From Candidatus Corynebacterium gallistercoris (GTDB lineage Bacteria > Actinomycetota > Actinomycetes > Mycobacteriales > Mycobacteriaceae), in the NCBI GenBank assembly GCA_019114175.1, contig DXFZ01000010.1:1-39025 (forward strand): a stretch of 39,025 nt of DNA, read 5' to 3'. Below, one piece after another: positions 32,400 to 39,025 of the stretch. How positions within the stretch are numbered: the first letter of the stretch is position 1; each line of letters starts with the position of its first letter. Below the pieces are notes generated by a model. That model was given only the letters and a program-made list of their open reading frames with translations, ran no database searches and had not been told where the DNA came from. The translations under genes and the position numbers were made by a program.

Positions 32400-34002
32400 T
32401 CAACATCGCGATCGCCGGTCGCACGGCTTCTTCTATTTTTGTTGCGTGCGACGGCGCCGCGCCCCATCCCGTCTCCGCGCTCATTCGTGCGGCGAGAGCA
32501 TGAATGACCGCAGCTAAAGAGGCGGTATCCAGGGCTGACGTTGCGTCCCGTGCAAGGAGTGCACCGAGGATGCCGGAGAGGACGTCGCCGCTACCTGCCG
32601 TGGCTGCCCACGAGCTGGCATAGTCCACGACCACCGTGCCACCTGCGGCGGCGATGACCGTGAAGCGGCCCTTCAGCAGGACGGTTGCGCCGAGGGCCTC
32701 CGCCATCGCCTCCACCGCCTCGAAGCGATGTTCCTGCAGGTCAGGGATCGTGTGGCCCGCGTGGGCAAGCGCTTCGGCGAGGCGCGAGAATTCGCCGGCG
32801 TGCGGGGTGAGCACGGTCGGTGCCTCCCGTTGACGGAGAGACTCCAGGAGGTTGGTGTGTTTAGCGCAGAGGGTGAGGGCGTCGGCGTCCACCACGAGGG
32901 GCTGCACGGTATCCAGCAGGTCAGCGAGCTCTTCCCGCGCGGCGCGGTCCGTCCCGCGGCCGGGGCCGACAACCCGGGCCTGTACGCGCCCGGCCTGGAA
33001 CCGGTCCGGGTGGATCACCACTTCGGGGAAGGCGTGGGTGATCGGGGCGGCGTTCGTGCCGACGTACCGCACCATGGAGCTGGTGGTGCGCACGGCACCA
33101 GCGCAGCTGAGCACGCCAGCGCCGGGATAGTCGCCGCTGCCGGCGTGGATGCCGACCACGCCGCCGGAGTATTTGTCATCAGTGGGGGTGGGTTCGCCGG
33201 GTAGCGTGCGGAGCAGTTCCTGCAGGTCAGCGGCGGTGAGCGGCGCGGTGGTTGCCCAGGCAGCCGCAGGCGCGTCGGCCGGGTGTGCGGCTCCTGCGCA
33301 CTGCCACTCCACCCATTCCACCGGCGCGCGGAGCAGGCGAGGTAGCGGGCGGCCCTGCTGCGCCGCTGCCTTTGCCACGGCCGCCACCTGCTCGGAGAGC
33401 GTTTGGCCACCATCGAGGGCGATGTCTTCCACCACGACCTGCCCGCATGCCGCCGAGAGCCCGTGTACCCGGCGCAGGCCCCCAAATGTCACTGTGACGT
33501 CTGCCTGGACATGCTCCCCCTCCGCGAGGCCCGAATCTCCTGATAGTCCACTGGGAAGGTCGATGGCGAGGATGGGGGTGGTGGCGTCGCTATATAAAGG
33601 AGTAAGAAAATTCGCGGCCGCCTCCGGCAGCTCGCCGCGACCACCGAGGCCGAACATGCCGTCCACGACCAGGCCGTATGCGCCTTCCGGTTGGTCCACG
33701 AACCGGCCGCCCGCGTTGGCAAAGGCCTCCGCGGCGCGGGCATGCAGGTTGTCACGCCCCAGGATGGGCCAGGCCTCTACGCGCGCGCCGCGCATCGCCG
33801 CGATGGCGCCCGCGTAGAGCGCATCCCCGCCGTTACCGCCGGGGCCCGCGAGCAGCAGGTAGCGGTCCGAGGTGGCCAGCCGCGCGCTATGGTCCGCCAC
33901 GGCAACGGCGGCGGACTGCATCAGCTCATCCTCGCGCGTTTGCGCGTCCAGCAGCGGCTGCTCGGCGGCGCGGACTTGGTCGATTGTCAGCAGGTGATTC
34001 AT
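32371..34002 (-). CDS. nnr: Bifunctional NAD(P)HX epimerase/dehydratase (Nnr)
   Basis: 543 residues from ATG 34002. The N-terminal epimerase half (YjeF_N, residues 1-210) has LLLAGPGGNGGDALYAG and DLPSGLSGDSG; the C-terminal ADP-dependent dehydratase half (from about 265) has YSGGVVGIHAGSGDYPGAGVL, VVGPGRGTD, VVDADALTL, LTPHAGEFSRL, VLLKGRFTVI and AGSGDVLSGILGALLAR. The enzyme repairs hydrated NADH and NADPH. TATAGT at -13 to -8 and lack of Shine-Dalgarno suggest a leaderless start at 34002 rather than the GTG at 34011. LYSDATT is encoded by a dispersed-repeat copy; a degenerate relative (32420-32460) lies near the 3' end. Confidence 0.93.
   Translation of the reverse strand: MNHLLTIDQVRAAEQPLLDAQTREDELMQSAAVAVADHSARLATSDRYLLLAGPGGNGGDALYAGAIAAMRGARVEAWPILGRDNLHARAAEAFANAGGRFVDQPEGAYGLVVDGMFGLGGRGELPEAAANFLTPLYSDATTPILAIDLPSGLSGDSGLAEGEHVQADVTVTFGGLRRVHGLSAACGQVVVEDIALDGGQTLSEQVAAVAKAAAQQGRPLPRLLRAPVEWVEWQCAGAAHPADAPAAAWATTAPLTAADLQELLRTLPGEPTPTDDKYSGGVVGIHAGSGDYPGAGVLSCAGAVRTTSSMVRYVGTNAAPITHAFPEVVIHPDRFQAGRVQARVVGPGRGTDRAAREELADLLDTVQPLVVDADALTLCAKHTNLLESLRQREAPTVLTPHAGEFSRLAEALAHAGHTIPDLQEHRFEAVEAMAEALGATVLLKGRFTVIAAAGGTVVVDYASSWAATAGSGDVLSGILGALLARDATSALDTASLAAVIHALAARMSAETGWGAAPSHATKIEEAVRPAIAMLTSFRSRDEW
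33577..33608 (-). repeat. Dispersed element, copy 12
   Basis: TTACTCCTTTATATA, core 33590-33583, ACCACCCCC. In nnr, sense, encoding LYSDATT, almost the same peptide as copy 3 in an unrelated gene. Confidence 0.7.
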
Positions 34003-34050
34003 GGGCTCCACTATAGGTTCGGCGGCTAGCGCGCGGTTAGTGTTCTGTGG

Positions 34051-35637
34051 CTAGGGCGCGGTGGCCTTCATCAGCTCGTATGCCTCGAGCGCGGCAGCGC
34101 GGGACTGCTTCAGGTCCACGATCGGCGCGGAGTTGCGCGCACCCTCCGGCACCCACCGCGCCACGTAGTGCCCGTCGGGATCGAAGCGTTTCTGCTGCGT
34201 GACGGGGTTGAAGATGCGGAAGTAGGGGCTGGCATCGTCCCCGCAACCGGCGACCCATTGCCAATTGAAGGGGTTGCTCGCATGGTCGGCGTCCACGAGT
34301 GTGTCCCAGAACCACTCCTCCCCCACGCGCCAATGCACGCCGAGGTTCTTGGTGAGCAGGCTGCCCACGATCATCCGCACGCGATTGTGCATTGTGCCGG
34401 TGGCCCAGAGCTCGCGCATCCCCGCATCCACGATGGCAATGCCGGTCTGACCACGCTGCCACGCGCGCACGTCCGCCGCGGCCTGAGGGTTGCTATCTGG
34501 CCAAGCCCAGGGGAAATTGTTGAACTGTTGGCGCACATTGTCGGTGGCGAGGTTGGGCAGATGGTAGAGCCGATGCCAGGCGAAGTCCCGCCACAGCAGT
34601 TGGCGCAGGAACGCATCCACCTCTTCGGCCTGCTCGGGGTGCTCCTCCGCGATGTCCGCCGCGCGCGCCCACACCTGCGCCGGGCTGACCTCGCCGAAGC
34701 GCAGGTGCGCCGAGAGGTTGCTGGTGGCCTCATAGGCCGGGAAGTCCCGCTGCTCGGTGTATCCGCGCAGGTCAAGCGCGTTGAGCCTTAGTTGCGCGCC
34801 TTGTTCGCCGGGTTCGTGATGGTTGAGCATGGCGGCGGCCCAGGTTGGTTCTTCTTTGTTGGCGACGCCACCACCGCCACCCCACTCCCCCATCTCAATG
34901 TGGTGGTTAACGCCCGGCCCGGGCAGGCGGAGTGCGGGCAGCGGATCGGCAAAGTGTTCCTGGACGTACTGGAAGGCGGCCTTGCCGAACGGGGTGAAGA
35001 CCTTATACGGGGTGCCGGTTGTGGTGGTGACGGCCCATGGCTCGGTGAGGAGGTATCCGGGGAAGCTGTGCACTTCCGGGGGCGTGTGGTTGGCCTGGCT
35101 GATCTGGGTGTCCTGGGTGGCTTGGGTGTCCTGGCTGGCAAGCGCGTTTTTGACCTGCGCGTCAACAGCGATGGCTGGCTGGTGGTAGCGGCGGTTCCAT
35201 GCCACGGCTTGGATGTTGTTCCGGGCCACGAGGTCCGGAATGATTACGGTGGGATCCCCGTGAGCCTCGATCAGCGGCACCCCGTGGTCCACGAGGGCCT
35301 CGCGGAGGGAAGCGAGGCTGCGCTGCTGCCAGAAGTGCGCGGCCTGACCTGGTGCGCGGATGCCTGTGGCGGCGGGATCCTCGTGGATGAACAGCGCGAG
35401 GAGGGTGGGCTTCTGTGGGGACTTTTCGCCGGGGCCTCTACCCTCTGGCTCACCTGCTTGCCCGCGGCACCAGTCACTCAGCCACGTGAGTGCCTGGTTG
35501 TCCTGGAGGCGCAGGTCGTCCCTGAACCACATCAGCGCATGTGGAGGGGTAGTTTCCCTGTTCATTGTGGTGGCGTTAGCCATGCTGTTCTCTGTATCGC
35601 GAGCCATGGCCACCACTGTAGTAACCGGTTGTGACAT
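34051..35637 (-). CDS. phr: Deoxyribodipyrimidine photo-lyase
   Basis: 528 residues. Marks of the cryptochrome/photolyase family: LMWFRDDLRLQDNQAL, AHFWQQRSL, VAWNRRYH, the FAD-binding LRQLLWRDFAWHRLYHLPN (as LWRDFAWHRL), GMRELWATGTMHNRVRMIVGS, and FNWQWVAGCGDDASPYFRIFNP. It repairs cyclobutane pyrimidine dimers with blue light; the antenna cofactor is not predictable. Two loops are expanded: ASQDTQATQDTQISQ, from an 18-base tandem repeat (35105-35140), and GEWGGGGGVANKEE, from a dispersed-repeat copy. The 5' end is uncertain: ATG 35637 has GAGAGG eight bases upstream, but family similarity begins only after the ATG at 35565. Confidence 0.9.
   Translation of the reverse strand: MSQPVTTVVAMARDTENSMANATTMNRETTPPHALMWFRDDLRLQDNQALTWLSDWCRGQAGEPEGRGPGEKSPQKPTLLALFIHEDPAATGIRAPGQAAHFWQQRSLASLREALVDHGVPLIEAHGDPTVIIPDLVARNNIQAVAWNRRYHQPAIAVDAQVKNALASQDTQATQDTQISQANHTPPEVHSFPGYLLTEPWAVTTTTGTPYKVFTPFGKAAFQYVQEHFADPLPALRLPGPGVNHHIEMGEWGGGGGVANKEEPTWAAAMLNHHEPGEQGAQLRLNALDLRGYTEQRDFPAYEATSNLSAHLRFGEVSPAQVWARAADIAEEHPEQAEEVDAFLRQLLWRDFAWHRLYHLPNLATDNVRQQFNNFPWAWPDSNPQAAADVRAWQRGQTGIAIVDAGMRELWATGTMHNRVRMIVGSLLTKNLGVHWRVGEEWFWDTLVDADHASNPFNWQWVAGCGDDASPYFRIFNPVTQQKRFDPDGHYVARWVPEGARNSAPIVDLKQSRAAALEAYELMKATAP
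34845..34880 (+). repeat. Dispersed element, copy 13
   Basis: TTGGTTCTTCTTTGTTG, core 34862-34869, ACCACCGCC. In phr, opposite strand, encoding GGGGGVANKEE. Confidence 0.75.
35105..35140. repeat. 18-base tandem repeat inside phr
   Basis: TGGGTGTCCTGGGTGGCT is followed directly by TGGGTGTCCTGGCTGGCA. It keeps the reading frame and encodes the QDTQATQDTQ loop. Confidence 0.75.
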
Positions 35638-35701
35638 CGCAGCTGCCTCTCATTACCGGAGGCTTCCCCAACACCGAACGGAGCCACACCACGCGCCCTA
35701 A

Positions 35702-35927
35702 TTCCCCCGGACGATGAGTGATGCGGCTCCGCTCGGCCTGTATATACAGTTATTGGTTGCTAACGGGGAAGTGCCCCAACTTGCATGGACTCTGGTGCAG
35801 CGTGGCCTGTATACGCCCCCCAGCGCGGTGAATACTGCTACACACCACAAGCCTCGTTGACCCTAGTCACTTTATTTATACTTAAGTTTCACACGATTTT
35901 CTCAGCAAGTCGGGAAATTTTTTAAAC
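35702..35927. promoter_or_regulatory. Intergenic region phr / Gly-rich protein gene
   Basis: It contains the 12-base palindrome CTGTATATACAG and a 10-base direct repeat GGCCTGTATA (near 35736 and 35804) about 70 bases apart. The right part (35868-35927) is A/T-rich and lies beyond the stop codon of the Gly-rich protein gene; no hairpin terminator is visible. Confidence 0.3.
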
Positions 35928-37628
35928 CTAACCGCGGGTGATGACCCGGCGGACGGTTCTCTTGCCTTCGGGGCGGACTATACCGCCAAGGAACAGTCGC
36001 TTGAAGTACTCCTTGTCCTCCTTCGAGTAGCTGAACAGGGCCGCCCTCCCAGCACCGCCGCCGCGGCCCTTGTGCCCGCCTGAAGCCATCCCACCCATTG
36101 CGCCTCCTCGGCCTGGAGCTCCGGCTGCGCCCATCATTCCGGCTTGGCTTCCGGTGCCGGCCTTGAATGCGGCTTCCTTAGCCAATGCGGCTTGCTGAGC
36201 TTGAAGCGGGAGTTGTGGCAATCGCTGGTTGCCGGAACCTGAGCCGATGTTCTGCGTGGGGTGCCCTCCGCGCCCCATCCCTGTGCCACTGAACCCTCGG
36301 CCAAAGAAGGAGCCCGGTGCTCCGCCCCCAGTCGGAGCACCGGCACTCAGGTGACCAACCTGCCCTGTTGCTGTACGACTGTGAGCAGGTTGGTTGTGGA
36401 TGTTGGCCCCTACTCCAACCCCACGTCCATTATCTATAGCAGTGTTGACACCAGCCGGCTGGGTAACTAGGTTGCCTGTCACCCCCGTTCCAGTACCCCC
36501 ATGGGAGGCGGTCAGGGCGGAAACCTGCTGTGGTGCTCCGGACGCAGGGTTCGCTTGCACCGCCGCAGGTTGAGCGCCAGCGGTTTGTACTGCTGCTTCC
36601 GTACCTCGTCCGGCTGCGTTCGCCGCAGCGTTTGATTCGGCACCCATGCCGCCATTGCCAATGCTTGCGGCTGGTCCGCCGGGGTTGCCCGCGATGGTGG
36701 AGACTTCCACCCTTTCGCGGCCTTGCCCCACACTCGCCGCTTCAAGTACCCCGCCGCCGGTGTGGCCCAATACCGGCACACCAAGGTTCGCGACGGGTGG
36801 TTTCAGCAGCTCCAGTGAAGGCTGCAGCTGGGTGGAGACAAAGGTAGCGACCGCTGCCTGCTCCGCTGCGAGCCGTGCCGCCGGTTCGGTAATACTCATC
36901 GTGGAGGCTTGGATGGCCTCCAATGCTGCCAAGTTCGATGCACGTACGACTGGGAACTGAGCCACCGAAGTGGACATGATCATCGCATTAGCAGCGACGA
37001 CACGCCCCGCCCGCACCACATCATCAATGGTCTCTCGGGCCATATCGAAGGACCACCCTTCTGAATTAGCAGTTATTGTCCGCCCTGCTGATTCCAGCCG
37101 ATCCAGCGCGCTCGTGAGGCGGTGAGAGGCCCTTTCCCAAGTCCTTGCCAATGCCAATGGGATTTCGTCGCTCGCTTGGAATGCAGCTAACAGTGCACTC
37201 AATGGCATAGCAGCCTCTGCAACCACCACGGGAGGTATGTAAGCGAGGTTTGCCGGCACCGTGATCTGACGCTTGAACATTGGGACTGTGCTAGATTCCT
37301 CAATCGCTCCGAGCTCGGCATAACTGCGCCGAAACGACTCAGAATTCAAATCTTCTTGAAGGGCGAAAATTTGAAGATGCTCGCTCAGATGTTTCCCAAT
37401 CCACGTAGCATCATCCACGAATGCTTTCAACACCTCAAGAGCTGAACCCTGTTGCCCTTCCCAGAAACTATTATGCTCAGCAAATGCACTCGAGATTGAC
37501 GGAGCTTCCGTATAGGCTGAAAATTTCGCTGGGCTCACATATGACGCAATACTGAAAGAGGTGACAACAGAAAGAATTTCCTTTGGCAGCCCCATCACAG
37601 CACCCAGATCTACACGTACGGAAGTCAT
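35928..37628 (-). CDS. WXG/PPE-like helical protein with Gly-rich C-terminal half
   Basis: 566 residues without signal peptide. Residues 1-270 are predicted helical with two WXG100-like hairpins: around EHNSFWEGQQGSALEVLKAF and around ALARTWERASHRLTSALDRLE...EGWSFDMARETIDD. Residues 280-500 are Gly/Ala/Asn/Gln-rich and low complexity (GGTGTGVTGNLV, GGGAPGSFFGRGFSG). The last 60 residues are Gly-rich, then charged and basic (YSKEDKEYFKRLFLGG, GKRTVRRVITRG). This plan resembles PPE/EspB-like type VII secretion substrates of actinobacteria; assignment is by architecture, not by a clear family signature. It overlaps the upstream lipoprotein gene by ATGA. The 5' third is A/T-richer than the rest of the window. 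Confidence 0.7.
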   Translation of the reverse strand: MTSVRVDLGAVMGLPKEILSVVTSFSIASYVSPAKFSAYTEAPSISSAFAEHNSFWEGQQGSALEVLKAFVDDATWIGKHLSEHLQIFALQEDLNSESFRRSYAELGAIEESSTVPMFKRQITVPANLAYIPPVVVAEAAMPLSALLAAFQASDEIPLALARTWERASHRLTSALDRLESAGRTITANSEGWSFDMARETIDDVVRAGRVVAANAMIMSTSVAQFPVVRASNLAALEAIQASTMSITEPAARLAAEQAAVATFVSTQLQPSLELLKPPVANLGVPVLGHTGGGVLEAASVGQGRERVEVSTIAGNPGGPAASIGNGGMGAESNAAANAAGRGTEAAVQTAGAQPAAVQANPASGAPQQVSALTASHGGTGTGVTGNLVTQPAGVNTAIDNGRGVGVGANIHNQPAHSRTATGQVGHLSAGAPTGGGAPGSFFGRGFSGTGMGRGGHPTQNIGSGSGNQRLPQLPLQAQQAALAKEAAFKAGTGSQAGMMGAAGAPGRGGAMGGMASGGHKGRGGGAGRAALFSYSKEDKEYFKRLFLGGIVRPEGKRTVRRVITRG

Positions 37629-38353
37629 GAATCCTCCTTTTCAATGTTTCCTATTATTAATGAGACTTGGTAGGCTTTCGAACAAAACTCATCGAAGGAC
37701 CCTCCATTCAATACATCCCCAAAACCCACATACAAGTCTGAACTTTCATCCAGTCGCACATGGCAAACTGTCTCCCCTAAAGACTCGAGAAGATAACGAC
37801 CTTCACCAAGATCTTTAACCCCATCCGCACCGAAAGCGTAACGGACGATGCTTATTGGACCAGCTGGATACTCCCCACCTGAAGATTCCTTCTCCTGGAA
37901 TGTGCACACATGGACCAATTCTAAAAACTCCTCATCAGTCGCATGGAATCCAACCAAATCCAACCTTCGCTTAACCTCCGGCGAACAATAATTTCTCCTT
38001 CCTTGAAAAAATTGAGCTCCTTTAGCGCCCGCCTCGTAAGCCGGCACCTCAATCGGATCGTCGACGAACTGCTGGGATCGCCACACGTACTTCTCCCAGG
38101 GATCGGTCGGCTCGGTGTCGTACCAAACTTCCGACTTGCCACCGTCCCCAGGCCCCCGACCTCCAGAGCCAGAGCCAGAACCAGAGTCGGATCCGGAATC
38201 CGGATCCACACCCGAAGCCTCAACCACCCCCTCAGCCTTAACAGCCACTCCCCCACCTTCCGCTCCGGACGCCGCCTGCTCCACCCCGCAGCCAGCAACC
38301 CCAAGGCCCAGCCCGCACACAGCCAGCAGGCCCATCAGCTCTTTGACTTTCAT
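37625..38353 (-). CDS. Lipoprotein with DUF3558-like domain
   Basis: 242 residues starting MKVKELMGLLAVCGLGLGV with lipobox VAGC, then a Ser/Gly/Asp linker (SGSDSGSGSGSGGRG) and a globular domain. Four Cys in the order NYCSPEV, HVCTFQE, TVCHVRL and EFCSKAY, with the closing Cys-x-x-Ala helix, resemble DUF3558 lipoproteins. In nocardiae and relatives such lipoproteins are often next to PPE-type genes, which supports pairing with the downstream gene. GGAAGGAG lies about nine bases before the ATG. It is the first gene of a two-gene operon. Visible drop in GC content between about 37650 and 38050 hints at transfer or relaxed codon use. Confidence 0.75.
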   Translation of the reverse strand: MKVKELMGLLAVCGLGLGVAGCGVEQAASGAEGGGVAVKAEGVVEASGVDPDSGSDSGSGSGSGGRGPGDGGKSEVWYDTEPTDPWEKYVWRSQQFVDDPIEVPAYEAGAKGAQFFQGRRNYCSPEVKRRLDLVGFHATDEEFLELVHVCTFQEKESSGGEYPAGPISIVRYAFGADGVKDLGEGRYLLESLGETVCHVRLDESSDLYVGFGDVLNGGSFDEFCSKAYQVSLIIGNIEKEDS

Positions 38354-38466
38354 CCTTTCACACTCCTTCCGTATATCGATTCGTCATTCCTTCTCCTGCC
38401 TCTCTCGGCTCCACACTCAAGAATTCCTAACACTCCCCAGCCGACCCCGCCTCACCCCAGGCCAAG

Positions 38467-38508
38467 TTATCCACACCCCCAACGTCCGCCGAGGCCCCCT
38501 GTGGAAAA
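38467..38508. promoter_or_regulatory. DnaA-box-like sites
   Basis: TTATCCACA (38467-38475) is a perfect DnaA-box consensus and TGTGGAAAA (38500-38508) a near match. They lie upstream of the lipoprotein gene, mirroring the pair near 1200. Confidence 0.35.
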
Positions 38509-38707
38509 CCCCAACCGCGCAGCAGCAAAAGCCCGCCCTCTGTGGTCTAATGTCGCTTCACCCAAACCCCCTCTAGAGCCCTCAATATCCCTCCGTTGAT
38601 CCCCACCAGCCTGCAGTAGGTACTACAGCCAGTGAAACTGATTTCAGATCATAGCCCGATCCCCGCACCCCTGCAGCGCAACTCTTAAACTTCTCTCACC
38701 AAGCAGT

Positions 38708-38733
38708 CATTTTTACTGCGACGCCACCACGTC
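38708..38733 (+). repeat. Dispersed element, copy 14
   Basis: CATTTTTACT, core 38718-38725, ACCACGTCG. Intergenic. Confidence 0.7.
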
Positions 38734-38844
38734 GCCCCATAACCCCTCATCCCCATGGTCGTAACCTCGGCCCGCCACACCACCTCCAAGAAGGGAATGC
38801 TCCTGTCACTCCACGTGATCTCCCCCACCCCTGAGTCATCGATA

Positions 38845-38873
38845 ATGACATTTTAAGTGGAAGCTGCGATAAT
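38845..38873 (+). promoter_or_regulatory. Sigma-A-type promoter of the last gene
   Basis: ATGACA (38845-38850), a 17-base spacer and GATAAT (38868-38873) form a near-consensus promoter. GTCAT/ATGAC arms (38835-38849) overlap the -35 and could be an operator. The predicted start near 38880 gives a leader of about 57 bases. Confidence 0.65.
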
Positions 38874-38936
38874 GCTGAGCGACCTTAAAGTTTGAGCCCA
38901 CACCACGGGCACTTTCACCGATTCCAAGGGATTTTC

Positions 38937-39025
38937 ATGAAGCTCAATGTCAACGCAGCGCTGGCAACCGCCATGCTCGCTGCGGCTCTGGCCCCCGGTG
39001 TGGCTACCGCCCAGCCGGCCGTTGC
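38937..39025 (+). CDS. Secreted protein (N-terminal fragment)
   Basis: Only 29 codons are inside the window. They encode a clear Sec signal peptide: MKLNVNAALATAMLAAALAP followed by GVATAQPA, with probable cleavage after ATA or after a later Ala. AAGGG precedes the ATG by about eight bases. The mature protein cannot be identified. Confidence 0.75.
   Translation, partial: MKLNVNAALATAMLAAALAPGVATAQPAV

Larger units (their letters stand above)
38354..38844. other. Gene-free stretch with scattered sites
   Basis: About 490 bases with no convincing reading frame. It holds DnaA-box-like sites (38467-38508), a near-palindrome CTGCAGTAGGTACTACAG (about 38611-38628) and a dispersed-repeat copy (38708-38733). 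The rest shows nothing I can interpret. Confidence 0.5.

Overview
The window comes from a high-GC mycolic-acid actinobacterium, almost certainly a Corynebacterium. Pointers are a mycothiol S-conjugate amidase (mca), a DUF4307 gene, greA, a short-chain isoprenyl transferase, coaA and glyA in the order known from mycobacteria and corynebacteria, a DUF5997 gene, a ugpAEBC operon behind a direct-repeat PHO box, GlxR-like and DtxR-like sites, and many genes whose -10 box sits 7-13 bases before the start codon (leaderless transcripts). I cannot name the species.

Layout. 1-3270: a partial DUF559-like gene cut by the left edge, an LGFP-repeat lipoprotein, and a divergent pair (LysR-type effector domain without HTH / DUF5997) sharing one symmetrical -10 box. 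3270-3915: no gene, but strong secondary structure, a DtxR-like box and a hairpin-rich leader. 3915-5090: acyl-CoA dehydrogenase. 5228-14263: anaerobic nitrate respiration, with a MoaB/Mog molybdopterin gene divergent from narK-narGHJI and a GlxR-like site between them. 14332-17276: enoyl-CoA hydratase, then a LysR regulator divergent from a TDT/SLAC1 transporter. 17273-23551: pncA, glyA, coaA, uppS, a membrane protein, mca, DUF4307, greA. 23708-28276: ugpAEBC phosphate-scavenging ABC transporter, read on the minus strand. 28444-35637: Bax-inhibitor-1 protein, aldehyde dehydrogenase, a twin stem-loop element, SDR oxidoreductase, NAD(P)HX repair enzyme and photolyase. 35928-38353: an A/T-richer two-gene unit, a DUF3558-like lipoprotein followed by a WXG/PPE-like Gly-rich protein. 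38937-39025: first codons of a secreted protein.

The most unusual signal is not a gene. A short dispersed element, a T-rich tract followed within about five bases by GCGACGCC and usually ACC(C/A)C, occurs at least 14 times in both orientations, about once per 3 kb, between genes and inside genes. Inside genes it is read in different frames and spells different peptides. I know of no described corynebacterial repeat that matches it. A second unexplained element is a tandem pair of long stem-loops (31247-31428) with an identical 33-base internal segment but unrelated, self-complementary arms.
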